From assembly GCA_003194435.1 (NCBI GenBank), contig PQXC01000012.1:1-64000 (forward strand): a stretch of 64,000 nucleotides of DNA, in the 5' to 3' direction. Below, one piece after another: positions 8,451-16,637 of the stretch; within the stretch, counting starts at the first letter, position 1, and each line of letters starts with the position of its first letter. The stretch is from Candidatus Methanophagaceae archaeon (lineage in GTDB: Archaea; Halobacteriota; Syntropharchaeia; Alkanophagales; Methanospirareceae). The position numbers and the translations under genes were made by a program. The notes below the pieces were generated by a model that did no database searches, was not told the DNA's origin, and saw nothing but the letters and a program-made list of their open reading frames with translations.

Positions 8451-9380
8451 CTACAAATCAGGTTTAACACGAGCGAGTTTTATCTCACTTACTTCTCCAG
8501 TCACCGGTGTGAATATCACCACGCAGCTATCTTTCATATTCACGCCCATTAATATCCCGAGACCCAGACAAACATTCCGTGCGTCAAAAAGCCCCACCAG
8601 CCTGCCAACCTCAAATTGATAATCATAGTCATAATCACGAATCATAATAGAAGGGAAGGCGCGGTATTTTGCAGTCCTGAAATATCTACGATAAGAATAA
8701 GCACGCATTCGCCGCCGCTCCTCTCTCGTACGACACACCACTCTTTCGTCAGCGTGTAACCTTAGTATTACCGGAAGTATAGGGCAGTTATCCTTATCCT
8801 TATTGTTATGGTTATGGTTATCAGAGTAGACCAGCAACAGCCTGAGAATAGGTTCCAGTTCATTATCACGTTCGATAGCGATGATAAGAGAAGGTTCTAC
8901 CAGTGATATCTCACGCAATTTGAAGTTACGGGCTTCTTCCCCTTCTATCCACCCTGTGGAGTCCACGATGATAATATCAGGATTGAGCGCTTTAGCATCA
9001 TGTACAGCGGCAGCGATGCCACGCAGACATTCCCTGATGCAGCCAGTGGGAGAGGTATTACCCACGAAATAAAGGCTGCAAGGCTCCACTTCATGAAGGT
9101 TCATTATTCGCTTATGGGGCATACCCATGCCTATACAGCATGGAGGACCGATGTCGCTCTGACCCACATCTGCATCAATTATGGCTACCCGCAACCCCCA
9201 GTCATAGCACATATTCGCGATCTCTATCACTGTATGGGTCTTCCCCACATCGGTAGACCCGAGCATATAGAGAGTGGGTTGCGACGGTCTCTTTCTCTTC
9301 AGTGCATCCTCCACTGCTTCCTTTATCTGCCACGCACGATTCTGGCTCTGGTTCTGGTTCTGGATCCGGTTCTGGTTCAT
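8451..9380 (-). CDS. Clp1/Grc3-type polynucleotide 5'-hydroxyl kinase
   Basis: 309 residues with P-loop GSTDVGKTH, then RVAIIDADVGQSDIGPP and IIIVDSTGWIEG, the Clp1/Nol9 pattern. Family members phosphorylate RNA or DNA 5'-OH ends and are tied to tRNA or rRNA maturation. The first 20 residues are an Asn/Gln-rich low-complexity run (repeats of N-Q). The gene directly precedes the DRG GTPase, and a GTG reading of that gene would overlap it. Substrate is inferred from the family only. Confidence 0.75.
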   Translation of the reverse strand: MNQNRIQNQNQSQNRAWQIKEAVEDALKRKRPSQPTLYMLGSTDVGKTHTVIEIANMCYDWGLRVAIIDADVGQSDIGPPCCIGMGMPHKRIMNLHEVEPCSLYFVGNTSPTGCIRECLRGIAAAVHDAKALNPDIIIVDSTGWIEGEEARNFKLREISLVEPSLIIAIERDNELEPILRLLLVYSDNHNHNNKDKDNCPILPVILRLHADERVVCRTREERRRMRAYSYRRYFRTAKYRAFPSIMIRDYDYDYQFEVGRLVGLFDARNVCLGLGILMGVNMKDSCVVIFTPVTGEVSEIKLARVKPDL

Positions 9381-9540
9381 CCCTCACTCTTTATTATTGG
9401 TTATTGCTATCCTATAATCTCATTATAGAATAGAATAGAAAAAGTTTCAAACCCTCAAATCTCTATTACCAGAACCTGAAAGTTGATTGACGTCCATCGT
9501 CGGTTTTTATAATGGCAAACGAGCAATTTTTGCCTGAGGA

Positions 9541-11796
9541 ATGAGTAATAGCAGTAACAGGAATAGTAGCAGTAAATTTGAGTTTTTAATAGCGAGAGAG
9601 GAAGCAGTCAGCACCGCACTCGGATTCGTACTCATTGTCGGTATCCTCGTGACTTCGTTCACCATCTTCATGGCTACACAGGTGCCTCAAACCACAAAAG
9701 TGCTCGAGGCGCAGCACTCATACAGGATACCCGAGGACTTCTCCAGGCTTGCTGCCGCGATAGACACTGCCATATTGTATAACAATACGGTGCGGGGTAG
9801 TGAAGTGGATATGGAGCCGAAAGGAGTGCCAATCGTGGGTGTACTGCCCGCTGGCGGCAGGCTTGAGTTCAATGCAACAGGAGAACGGTTCAGTTATAAA
9901 GCATGTGCACCTTCTGATACTCTCCCTCCGGACAATAACACCACACACTGGTGGAATAGTACTCCCGCTAATTTCTCGGTGTATAAGAAGTACCATGTGG
10001 TAACCACTGAAAATGGTACTGAACTGGCACTGGAAGTGCCCGAACAAAATCTGATATTCGATAGTGGTAAGGTAGAGAATATCGCCGGCGTATTCAGATG
10101 CAATAACTTCGTGGTTAATAACTCCACCGTCTTATGGACTTCCGGTTTAATCGTCCGGGCACTGAATATCTACGTTGGACCTAACTCAATAATAAGCGCA
10201 AGCGGTCATGGCGCAGCGGGTGGAATACAGGATCACGATGGTGAAGGAGCCAGCCCAGGTAAAAACTCCGGTAATAATTGCTCGGGCGGTGGCGGTGGCG
10301 GATACGGCGGCAAAGGTGGCAAAGGTGGTAATTCCTCTCATGGTGATGGTGGTGCAGGAGGTGAGGCAGACTGCGACCCCACCGATTATCGCGTATATAA
10401 ATCAGGTTCGGGCGGCGGTGGTGGTTCAACCGGTGAGTTCCAGCCAGGAGGCAGCCAGATAATAGCAGGAGAGGGCGGCAATGGCGGCGGTTACATCGTG
10501 CTCGATGCTCAAAACATCACCATCGCAGGCATATTATCGGTGAACGGCGGTAATGGAGGTAATGGAGGCGGCGGTGGCAGTGATTCCGCAGGTGGTGGCG
10601 GCGGTGGCGGCGCAGGAGGATGTATACTGCTCAGAGGTGATTATATCAATCTCACAAAGGCGGTCTTCTATGCGAAAGGCGGAAATGGTGGTGATGGTGG
10701 TGAACCCGGTAGTGAGCCAGGAGGAGGTGGCGGTGGTGGCGGTGGTGGAGTAATCAAGATCTTTTATAATTCTTCTTTCATTAACGATAGCTTTACATAT
10801 GATGTGAGCGGTGGCAGAGGTGGCAAGAAAGGGGGTACTTTTAATGGTACGCAGGATGGCGAGAATGGAACAAATGGAACATACAGCGTCATAAAACAGC
10901 AATATTACCCGGAAGTCTATTATTATGCCTCTGGCTGGCTTGAATCGAGCGTGTACGATACAGGGACACCTCTCGTCCGGTATGGTAACATCACATGGAA
11001 TGCGACCGTTCCAGAGGACACGAGCATTGTGATACGCGTTCGCACCTCAATAGACCCTGATATGAGCACTGCACTCCCATGGGAGGATTGTCCACCTGTG
11101 GTTAACGGAGCGGATATCTCTGATTTGCCTTCGGTCTCTAATGGGCATCGCTATGTGCAGTGGCGTGCGGAATTCTATACCACCGACCTGTATAGAACAC
11201 CGGTTCTACATTATGTGAACCTCAGTTATGAACACGGCATTCCATTCCTGGTGAACTCGTCTGGATATATTGAGTACCATTCTCAATACACGAGATATCC
11301 CGATTTCCGTACCCTGTATGCCCAGGGAGGGATATTAAAGAAGCAGGGCAAAAAAGGGTTTATGCTCACTGGACCTCATATCTCAATAAGCAGAGAGAAG
11401 TTCAACGGTGTGGATATTGCATCTCTGCATATCACCACGATAAACCTCACAGGCAACGCCACCAGTAGCGAAGTGAGTGGCAGACTAAAGCCGAGTATAA
11501 AACCCTCCGGTACTGATTCCACAGTGATTACCGACGGGCTGTACTACTGCAATCTCTCCATTAATATATTCACTGAGCATCCAGAAGCATGGTATAACTG
11601 GTTCAATAAGACGTGTAATGGCACCGGATTGAATTGGAGCAAACCGCCGGTCAATTGGAGCAAAGCACCGGTCTATTATATCAACGATAGCGCTACGAAC
11701 AGATTGCAGGTGGTATTCTATGGTAACGAGACGGTTCCAGTGAGATTGTGGTTGACGCGAGCGGAAACGCGGATAAACCTGGAGAGCGGGTTGTGA
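9541..11796 (+). CDS. Large Gly-rich surface protein with pilin-like N-terminal anchor
   Basis: 751 residues. A single hydrophobic helix at about 24-45 (AVSTALGFVLIVGILV) preceded by charged residues resembles archaeal type IV pilin or archaellin N-termini; the rest should lie outside the cell. A beta-rich region full of N-x-S/T sites is followed by about 220 residues with long runs of Gly (such as GGGGGGYGGKGGKGG). After that comes a module with VIRVRTSIDPDM and GHRYVQWRAEF that recurs in the two later genes of this island, then a C-terminal part with two seven-residue WSKxPV repeats. GAGGA precedes the ATG and a TATA-like TTTTTATAATGG lies about 30-40 bases upstream. Role inferred as adhesin or matrix protein. 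Confidence 0.65.
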   Translation: MSNSSNRNSSSKFEFLIAREEAVSTALGFVLIVGILVTSFTIFMATQVPQTTKVLEAQHSYRIPEDFSRLAAAIDTAILYNNTVRGSEVDMEPKGVPIVGVLPAGGRLEFNATGERFSYKACAPSDTLPPDNNTTHWWNSTPANFSVYKKYHVVTTENGTELALEVPEQNLIFDSGKVENIAGVFRCNNFVVNNSTVLWTSGLIVRALNIYVGPNSIISASGHGAAGGIQDHDGEGASPGKNSGNNCSGGGGGGYGGKGGKGGNSSHGDGGAGGEADCDPTDYRVYKSGSGGGGGSTGEFQPGGSQIIAGEGGNGGGYIVLDAQNITIAGILSVNGGNGGNGGGGGSDSAGGGGGGGAGGCILLRGDYINLTKAVFYAKGGNGGDGGEPGSEPGGGGGGGGGGVIKIFYNSSFINDSFTYDVSGGRGGKKGGTFNGTQDGENGTNGTYSVIKQQYYPEVYYYASGWLESSVYDTGTPLVRYGNITWNATVPEDTSIVIRVRTSIDPDMSTALPWEDCPPVVNGADISDLPSVSNGHRYVQWRAEFYTTDLYRTPVLHYVNLSYEHGIPFLVNSSGYIEYHSQYTRYPDFRTLYAQGGILKKQGKKGFMLTGPHISISREKFNGVDIASLHITTINLTGNATSSEVSGRLKPSIKPSGTDSTVITDGLYYCNLSINIFTEHPEAWYNWFNKTCNGTGLNWSKPPVNWSKAPVYYINDSATNRLQVVFYGNETVPVRLWLTRAETRINLESGL
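11578..11732 (+). repeat. Copy 1 of a 155-bp near-identical segment shared by two surface genes
   Basis: This 3' segment matches 14074-14228 with about seven base differences in 155, far closer than the rest of the two genes. It contains an internal 21-bp tandem repeat (AATTGGAGCAAA-CCGCCGGTC type) coding for the WSKPPVN/WSKAPVY pair. Confidence 0.85.
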
Positions 11797-11829
11797 CGAG
11801 ATCGTATAGGAGCTAAAATCAAGAAGAGA

Positions 11830-14295
11830 ATGAAAAAATTAAAATTATGGTCGGGTGCAGAAGAAGAGGCACAGTCGGTTGCTCTTGGGTTCGTTATCAT
11901 CATGGGTATTGCAATCACCACCTCGGTCATTCTCTTCAGTATCCAGGTACCGGTGCAGACCTCGAAATTCGAGTTCAAACACGAGCAGAATATACCGAAT
12001 GATTTCGCCAGGCTCAGTACGGCAATAGACGATGTCGCACTTGCCGGCTCCGCATCGGGCGCGGGCGCGGGAGCTGGAGCCTTTGAAACCGTCGTGGTGG
12101 GTATGAAACCCGGCAGCATCCCACAGCTCGGTATCTTCGCTTCCGGCGGGATATTGCGTTTCTTCAATTCGAGTAATAGTACAGAGAAGTTCGAATGCGT
12201 AGCGTGTTCACCGGAGGAGAAAGCGACCAACCTCAGCGGTAACTACTCGTGGCTCTGGAACAATCCCTATGACTACGAGAATAAATCTTATGTGGACATC
12301 TTCGCAGACGGAGTGAGATTGCAACTGGAGTCAGGCAAAAATATGATATTCAATTCTAGCGGTGATGAGTATCTATCCGGAGAATACTGGTGCAATAATT
12401 TCAAAGTTTATAATGGCACCAACCTGAATACGCCATGGCTCTATATCCATGCGAAATACATATATGTGGGTCCGAACTCCACGATTAATGCCACCGGACG
12501 CGGTCTCGCAGGTGGTACTACAATTCCTGAGTGGGGTACGCCGATGAGTGCAGATGGTACGGGCGAAGGAGGCGGTAAGATACCCACTTGCAGACATCCA
12601 AAAGTTCCATGGTGGGTGGTAGGGGGTGAGAAGTATTGCTACTGCGGTGCCGGTGGTGGCGGCGCCGGGCACTGGGGTAAGGGTGGCAAAGGCGGAAATT
12701 CGTCGACTGGACCAGATCCATACTGTAACGATAAGGACAACACCCCCCATGATGGTGGTGATGGAGGAGACTCATACGAAAATGATGCCACATTAAAAGA
12801 TATCTCGGTGGCATACCCGGGTTCTGGAGGCGCATGTGGCGCTTGGGGGCAGGTTGCAAACGGATATATATACGAAGGCGGTGCAGGCGGTGATGGCGGT
12901 GGTGTCATCATACTCGATGCACCCATAATAAACATCAGCGGTAAGGTAACAGTGGACGGAGAAGACGGGCATTACTCCAATGATCTGGACCGTGCAGATG
13001 ATTCTGCAGGTGGCGGCGGCGGTGGCGGTTCCGGGGGTACAATCCTCATCAAAGGCGGTAAGGTCACCATCATCGGGACACTATCCGCAAGGGGCGGTAA
13101 CGGCGCCAATGGTGCAAAAGCATGTGATGATTCCGATACCTATGATAGTAATGGCGGCGGTGGCGGTGGCGGTTCCGGGGGTGTGATAAAGGTATTCAAT
13201 AAGACCTGCCTGTATGATGCAGAAGGACCCATGAATTATACGCAATTCCAGGAGAAACACACCAATGTCAGTGGTGGAGCAGGCGGCATAAAGGGCATTG
13301 GTAACGGTACATACTGCGGTCCGGGCGATGCGCCACCTGAAGATAAAGCGGGAAATGGCTCTCGGGGTGAAGATGGAATCGTTTACAATCAATCGTATGA
13401 GTATGTGGAATCAATACCGCATTTCCCATCCGGGTATATCGTCTCAAAACCTTTTGATGCTGGTAATAACTCCACTACCTCAATGGTCCTCTATGGCAAC
13501 ATTAGCTGGAATGCGACAACACCTTCGGGCACATTCATCATCATGAAGGTGCGAACCTCCCCCAATGAGGATATGAGTGGAGCAACGCCGTGGCATGAGT
13601 GTCTGCCGGTAAAAAACGGAGCGGACATCTCTGACCTGCATTCCGTATCTGATGGGCACCGTTATGTGCAGTGGCGTGCGGAACTCTACACCTATGAACG
13701 CTCGAGAACGCCGGTTCTTCATTCTGTATGCATCAACTACTCGTGGGGCAAACCCGTAATCGCCACATGCTCTGGTAGTATCGAGTTCAATTCCTCATAC
13801 TTCTATGCTCCCAATTTCGTGCTCACTTATGCTCATGGTGGCACCATAAAGAGCCAGCGCCAGGGTAAGAGTTTCATGCTGTTACCTCCTCCTATTTCCA
13901 TCACCAGAAATGGTAATACTACCGACATCAGTATAACAGCCGTGGATTTAATCGGCAACACGAGGTTTGTGAGCGGGTTGCCCACGCACACCATAAAAAT
14001 CACAAACGGGAGTTCGGATTTGCTCGCTGGGGGGCTTGAATTTAATAATATAACCTTGAATTTCTACACTGCACATCCAGAAGCATGGTATGACTGGTTC
14101 AATAAGACGTGTAATGACACTGGATTGAATTGGAGCAAACCACCGGTCAATTGGAGCAAAGCACCGGTCTATTATATTAACGATAGCGCTACGGACAGAT
14201 TGCAGGTGGTATTCTATGGTAATGAGACATATCCGATACGATTGTGGTTGAAAAGGGAGAGAGTGGAAGTGAAGATAGAGATAGAGGAAATCTAA
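11830..14295 (+). CDS. Large Gly-rich surface protein, paralogue of the preceding gene
   Basis: 821 residues with the same layout as the gene before it: a pilin-like hydrophobic helix (about 17-42, SVALGFVIIMGIAITTSVIL), a QVPVQTSKFEFKHEQ stretch, an N-glycosylation-rich region, Gly-rich stretches, the VRTSPNEDM...GHRYVQWRAEL module, and a C-terminus almost identical in DNA to its neighbour. Unlike its neighbour it holds a Cys-rich insert (CRHPK, KYCYCGAGGG) near residue 255-275. An Ala/Gly run (SASGAGAGAGAF) lies near residue 77. The genes are 33 bases apart, so probably one operon. A terminator-like hairpin follows at 14341. No enzymatic motif is visible. Confidence 0.65.
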   Translation: MKKLKLWSGAEEEAQSVALGFVIIMGIAITTSVILFSIQVPVQTSKFEFKHEQNIPNDFARLSTAIDDVALAGSASGAGAGAGAFETVVVGMKPGSIPQLGIFASGGILRFFNSSNSTEKFECVACSPEEKATNLSGNYSWLWNNPYDYENKSYVDIFADGVRLQLESGKNMIFNSSGDEYLSGEYWCNNFKVYNGTNLNTPWLYIHAKYIYVGPNSTINATGRGLAGGTTIPEWGTPMSADGTGEGGGKIPTCRHPKVPWWVVGGEKYCYCGAGGGGAGHWGKGGKGGNSSTGPDPYCNDKDNTPHDGGDGGDSYENDATLKDISVAYPGSGGACGAWGQVANGYIYEGGAGGDGGGVIILDAPIINISGKVTVDGEDGHYSNDLDRADDSAGGGGGGGSGGTILIKGGKVTIIGTLSARGGNGANGAKACDDSDTYDSNGGGGGGGSGGVIKVFNKTCLYDAEGPMNYTQFQEKHTNVSGGAGGIKGIGNGTYCGPGDAPPEDKAGNGSRGEDGIVYNQSYEYVESIPHFPSGYIVSKPFDAGNNSTTSMVLYGNISWNATTPSGTFIIMKVRTSPNEDMSGATPWHECLPVKNGADISDLHSVSDGHRYVQWRAELYTYERSRTPVLHSVCINYSWGKPVIATCSGSIEFNSSYFYAPNFVLTYAHGGTIKSQRQGKSFMLLPPPISITRNGNTTDISITAVDLIGNTRFVSGLPTHTIKITNGSSDLLAGGLEFNNITLNFYTAHPEAWYDWFNKTCNDTGLNWSKPPVNWSKAPVYYINDSATDRLQVVFYGNETYPIRLWLKRERVEVKIEIEEI
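14074..14228 (+). repeat. Copy 2 of the 155-bp near-identical segment
   Basis: Partner of 11578-11732, offset 2496 bases. The strong local identity against more diverged flanks suggests recent gene conversion between the two paralogues. Confidence 0.85.
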
Positions 14296-14340
14296 CTAAC
14301 TAATATTCCAATATAGTATTCAATGCCACAATATTCAGGA

Positions 14341-14377
14341 GGTTACAAATATTTGCATAAGTAACCGGAATTTTTTT
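14341..14377 (+). terminator. Terminator-like hairpin and T-run
   Basis: GGTTAC at 14341-14346 pairs with GTAACC at 14361-14366, followed by seven T at 14371-14377. It lies 45 bases after the second Gly-rich gene and before the next start, so it probably ends that transcript. Archaea mainly use the T-run; the stem is short. Confidence 0.45.
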
Positions 14378-14410
14378 ACACTCTCATATCATGAAATAGT
14401 CTGATGGGTA

Positions 14411-15034
14411 ATGATAAAGACAACAATACGAAAAAAGCGGTTATTGTTATTCGTTCCGCTGTTACTCCTTTGGAGCTCGGTCATGGTTGTCCAGGCTGTA
14501 AATCCTGAATGGTATCTGTATCCGGATTTGAAACTCAATAGCACACCACCTTCCGTAACCTCTTATTATTCTCTCAACGGCTTGCAGGAATGGGTTGCGG
14601 AACCCACGCAATCTGCTGTGACCTTAAATCCTGGTGATTGGGTACTGTTTCTTGATTATTCCACTCCCTGTGAGGTCTGCTGGGGGCGACTGTGGATAGA
14701 GGTCTGGAATGACTCGGCAAAAATTGCTGATGGTAATATGCTTATTGATACGGGATATCATGGCACGATGAGTATATACATGAGGAACGGTATCAGAGCG
14801 GACTTTAAAGAGGGTGAGCGTCTCAGGCTGAAGATGAAGTGGGAGCCGGTGGGTTACAGTGGTAGTATCAAGCTATATTGTGGAGCGAGCAGGTCGAAAC
14901 TCTCGGGACCACCGGTGAATACAAATGCGCCGGTACCGGAATCAAGTGCTTTTGTACTCTTTGCGAGTGGTCTCTCCGTGCTCTCTGGTTATTTAGGAAT
15001 GTGTGCTCGCAAACGTAGGCGTGACATCAAATAG
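14411..15034 (+). CDS. Secreted protein with PEF/PEP-CTERM-like sorting tail
   Basis: 207 residues. A basic start and hydrophobic core (KKRLLLFVPLLLLWSSVMVVQA, cleavage likely after VQA) form a signal peptide. The C-terminus has VPES, a hydrophobic segment (FVLFASGLSVLSGYLG) and a basic tail (ARKRRR), the layout of archaeosortase/exosortase sorting signals, although the exact PEF motif is not present. The middle is beta-rich with a single Cys pair (CEVC) and no known domain seen. It sits between Gly-rich surface genes, so it may be part of the same surface structure. Confidence 0.6.
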   Translation: MIKTTIRKKRLLLFVPLLLLWSSVMVVQAVNPEWYLYPDLKLNSTPPSVTSYYSLNGLQEWVAEPTQSAVTLNPGDWVLFLDYSTPCEVCWGRLWIEVWNDSAKIADGNMLIDTGYHGTMSIYMRNGIRADFKEGERLRLKMKWEPVGYSGSIKLYCGASRSKLSGPPVNTNAPVPESSAFVLFASGLSVLSGYLGMCARKRRRDIK

Positions 15035-15134
15035 CTCGTATCCCCATATCCATTAAATCATCAAATCTTGTTGAAGACCTTTGATAGGGTTCTATAAGAG
15101 ATAATCAGCTTTAAATAGCGGCGATTCCAATGTT

Positions 15135-15153
15135 TAAGATAAGAGCTATCTTA
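15135..15153. promoter_or_regulatory. Inverted repeat just upstream of the third surface gene
   Basis: TAAGATA (15135-15141) and TATCTTA (15147-15153) are perfect 7-bp arms five bases apart, 12 bases before the ATG at 15166. A TATA-like TTTAAATA lies near 15111-15118, which would place the transcription start near the repeat, so it could be an operator or a leader hairpin covering the start region. Confidence 0.4.
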
Positions 15154-15165
15154 TAAAACGGCGGT

Positions 15166-16617
15166 ATGAGTATAACTATGACAATGAATCAGAATGCGTT
15201 CATAGCGTCCACAGACGCCCAGGTATTTGCTATCGGCGCTGTCATGTTAATTACTATTGTAGTCATCACCGCCACCATCTATTTCGCAATTAACGCGCCT
15301 GTAAATACCAAGACGTATGAACTCCAGCACTCTGAAGAGGTAATTGAGGATTTCTTTTCGCTCCGTGCGAGCATAAACATGCTGCGGGATTATGCTGATT
15401 CGCTGATTCAGCAGGCATGTGAAAAAGCACCAGAAATTTGTCAGCGCCATTCTTCTATGAGTTCTAAGGTTCGTTCCAATGCATTGACGTCTTCCGTTTC
15501 TATCAAGAGCTTGCCAACCGGGGATTCTTTCATCGCTCTGCCACCCGCTTCTGGCAACATGAACTTTTCACCCGCGGATGGTAAGGTTGTGGTGAGTCTC
15601 AGTGACAGTGATTCAAGCACCAATGTATCATGCTCATGCGTGTGGGAAGTAGAGAATTTCACGGGTAATTATTCGGTGGAATACGGCACTGTAAACACCT
15701 CCTCGAATGGCAACCTCACGCCTGAAGGTCCACCATACGCCTCTGCTACCGTTTGTATACCCGGCAACTTCGGGTTCGATACCGGCAGCAACAATACTGT
15801 GTATAAAAATATCACCTGGTATGCGGAGAACGTCACCGGGTATACGGATATAATACTGAAAGTCAGAACAGACATGTTCCCTGACATGCGGCATGCAACC
15901 GGCTGGGACGAGTGTTACAGTATCAAATCAAGCGATTATATAACAAGTGGTAAAGGTAGGGGCTCTTTTCCTCTTTATGATTTAACTTCGGTATCTAAGG
16001 GGCATCGGTACGTCCAGCTACGGATAGAGCTGAAGTCCTATGACCCTCAAAAGGCTCCCACACTCGTTAACTTCAGCATTGGTTATAATCACACTACCAG
16101 CCTGAAGCTCGGGGAATCTTCGGGCAGTATCACTTTCTCCGCCCCTTATCATTATCTCCCGGGTATGTCACTCACGTACGAGAATGGTGCGGTGATAAAG
16201 AGCCAGACGGAAGGGGAATTTGTTGATAATCGCGATAATCGCACGCCACCTTTTATGCTATCGCTTAAGAAAATGCCTGATAACAGAACGCGAATAAGCA
16301 TGACACTGGTGAATTTAACAGGGAAAGAGGTACCGGGCAGATCAGGGGAGGATGTACTCGTACGATTATGGTTAGCTAACCGGGAACTCATTGCAAATGG
16401 CGTATTCTATCCGAATATCACGATAAACATCACTTCTCGCTACTATCGTGCATACGCTAAATGGTTCAATGAAACGCTCAGAGAGGCTAATATGTGCGCT
16501 GAAGATTACGAGCTCATGGTTAATGATACACAGAGAACTGTTTCAGTGGAGTTTTATGGAAAAGAGCATGGTGTGGAGCTCTATCTGGAGAAGATAACGG
16601 TGCAGGTGGGCATGTAA
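15166..16617 (+). CDS. Surface protein with pilin-like anchor, lacking the Gly-rich region
   Basis: 483 residues. Hydrophobic helix at about 20-43 (FAIGAVMLITIVVITATIYFA) then NAPVNTKTYELQHSEEVIEDF, colinear with the N-termini of the two Gly-rich proteins. It keeps the shared module (ILKVRTDMFPDM, GHRYVQLRIEL, KAPTLVNFSIGY) and the late LTYENGAVIKSQ region but has no Gly-rich middle. A Cys pair CSC lies near residue 154. Many N-x-S/T sites point to a glycosylated exterior. It looks like the basic form of the family from which the other two differ by the Gly-rich insert. Confidence 0.65.
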   Translation: MSITMTMNQNAFIASTDAQVFAIGAVMLITIVVITATIYFAINAPVNTKTYELQHSEEVIEDFFSLRASINMLRDYADSLIQQACEKAPEICQRHSSMSSKVRSNALTSSVSIKSLPTGDSFIALPPASGNMNFSPADGKVVVSLSDSDSSTNVSCSCVWEVENFTGNYSVEYGTVNTSSNGNLTPEGPPYASATVCIPGNFGFDTGSNNTVYKNITWYAENVTGYTDIILKVRTDMFPDMRHATGWDECYSIKSSDYITSGKGRGSFPLYDLTSVSKGHRYVQLRIELKSYDPQKAPTLVNFSIGYNHTTSLKLGESSGSITFSAPYHYLPGMSLTYENGAVIKSQTEGEFVDNRDNRTPPFMLSLKKMPDNRTRISMTLVNLTGKEVPGRSGEDVLVRLWLANRELIANGVFYPNITINITSRYYRAYAKWFNETLREANMCAEDYELMVNDTQRTVSVEFYGKEHGVELYLEKITVQVGM

Positions 16618-16637
16618 ATGTAAACTACAATTCCAAA

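Noticed and set aside
10181-10902. Minus-strand and shifted-frame ORFs across the Gly-rich regions
   Set aside because: His/Arg/Ser-rich translations are shadows of GGN repeats in the real plus-strand genes.
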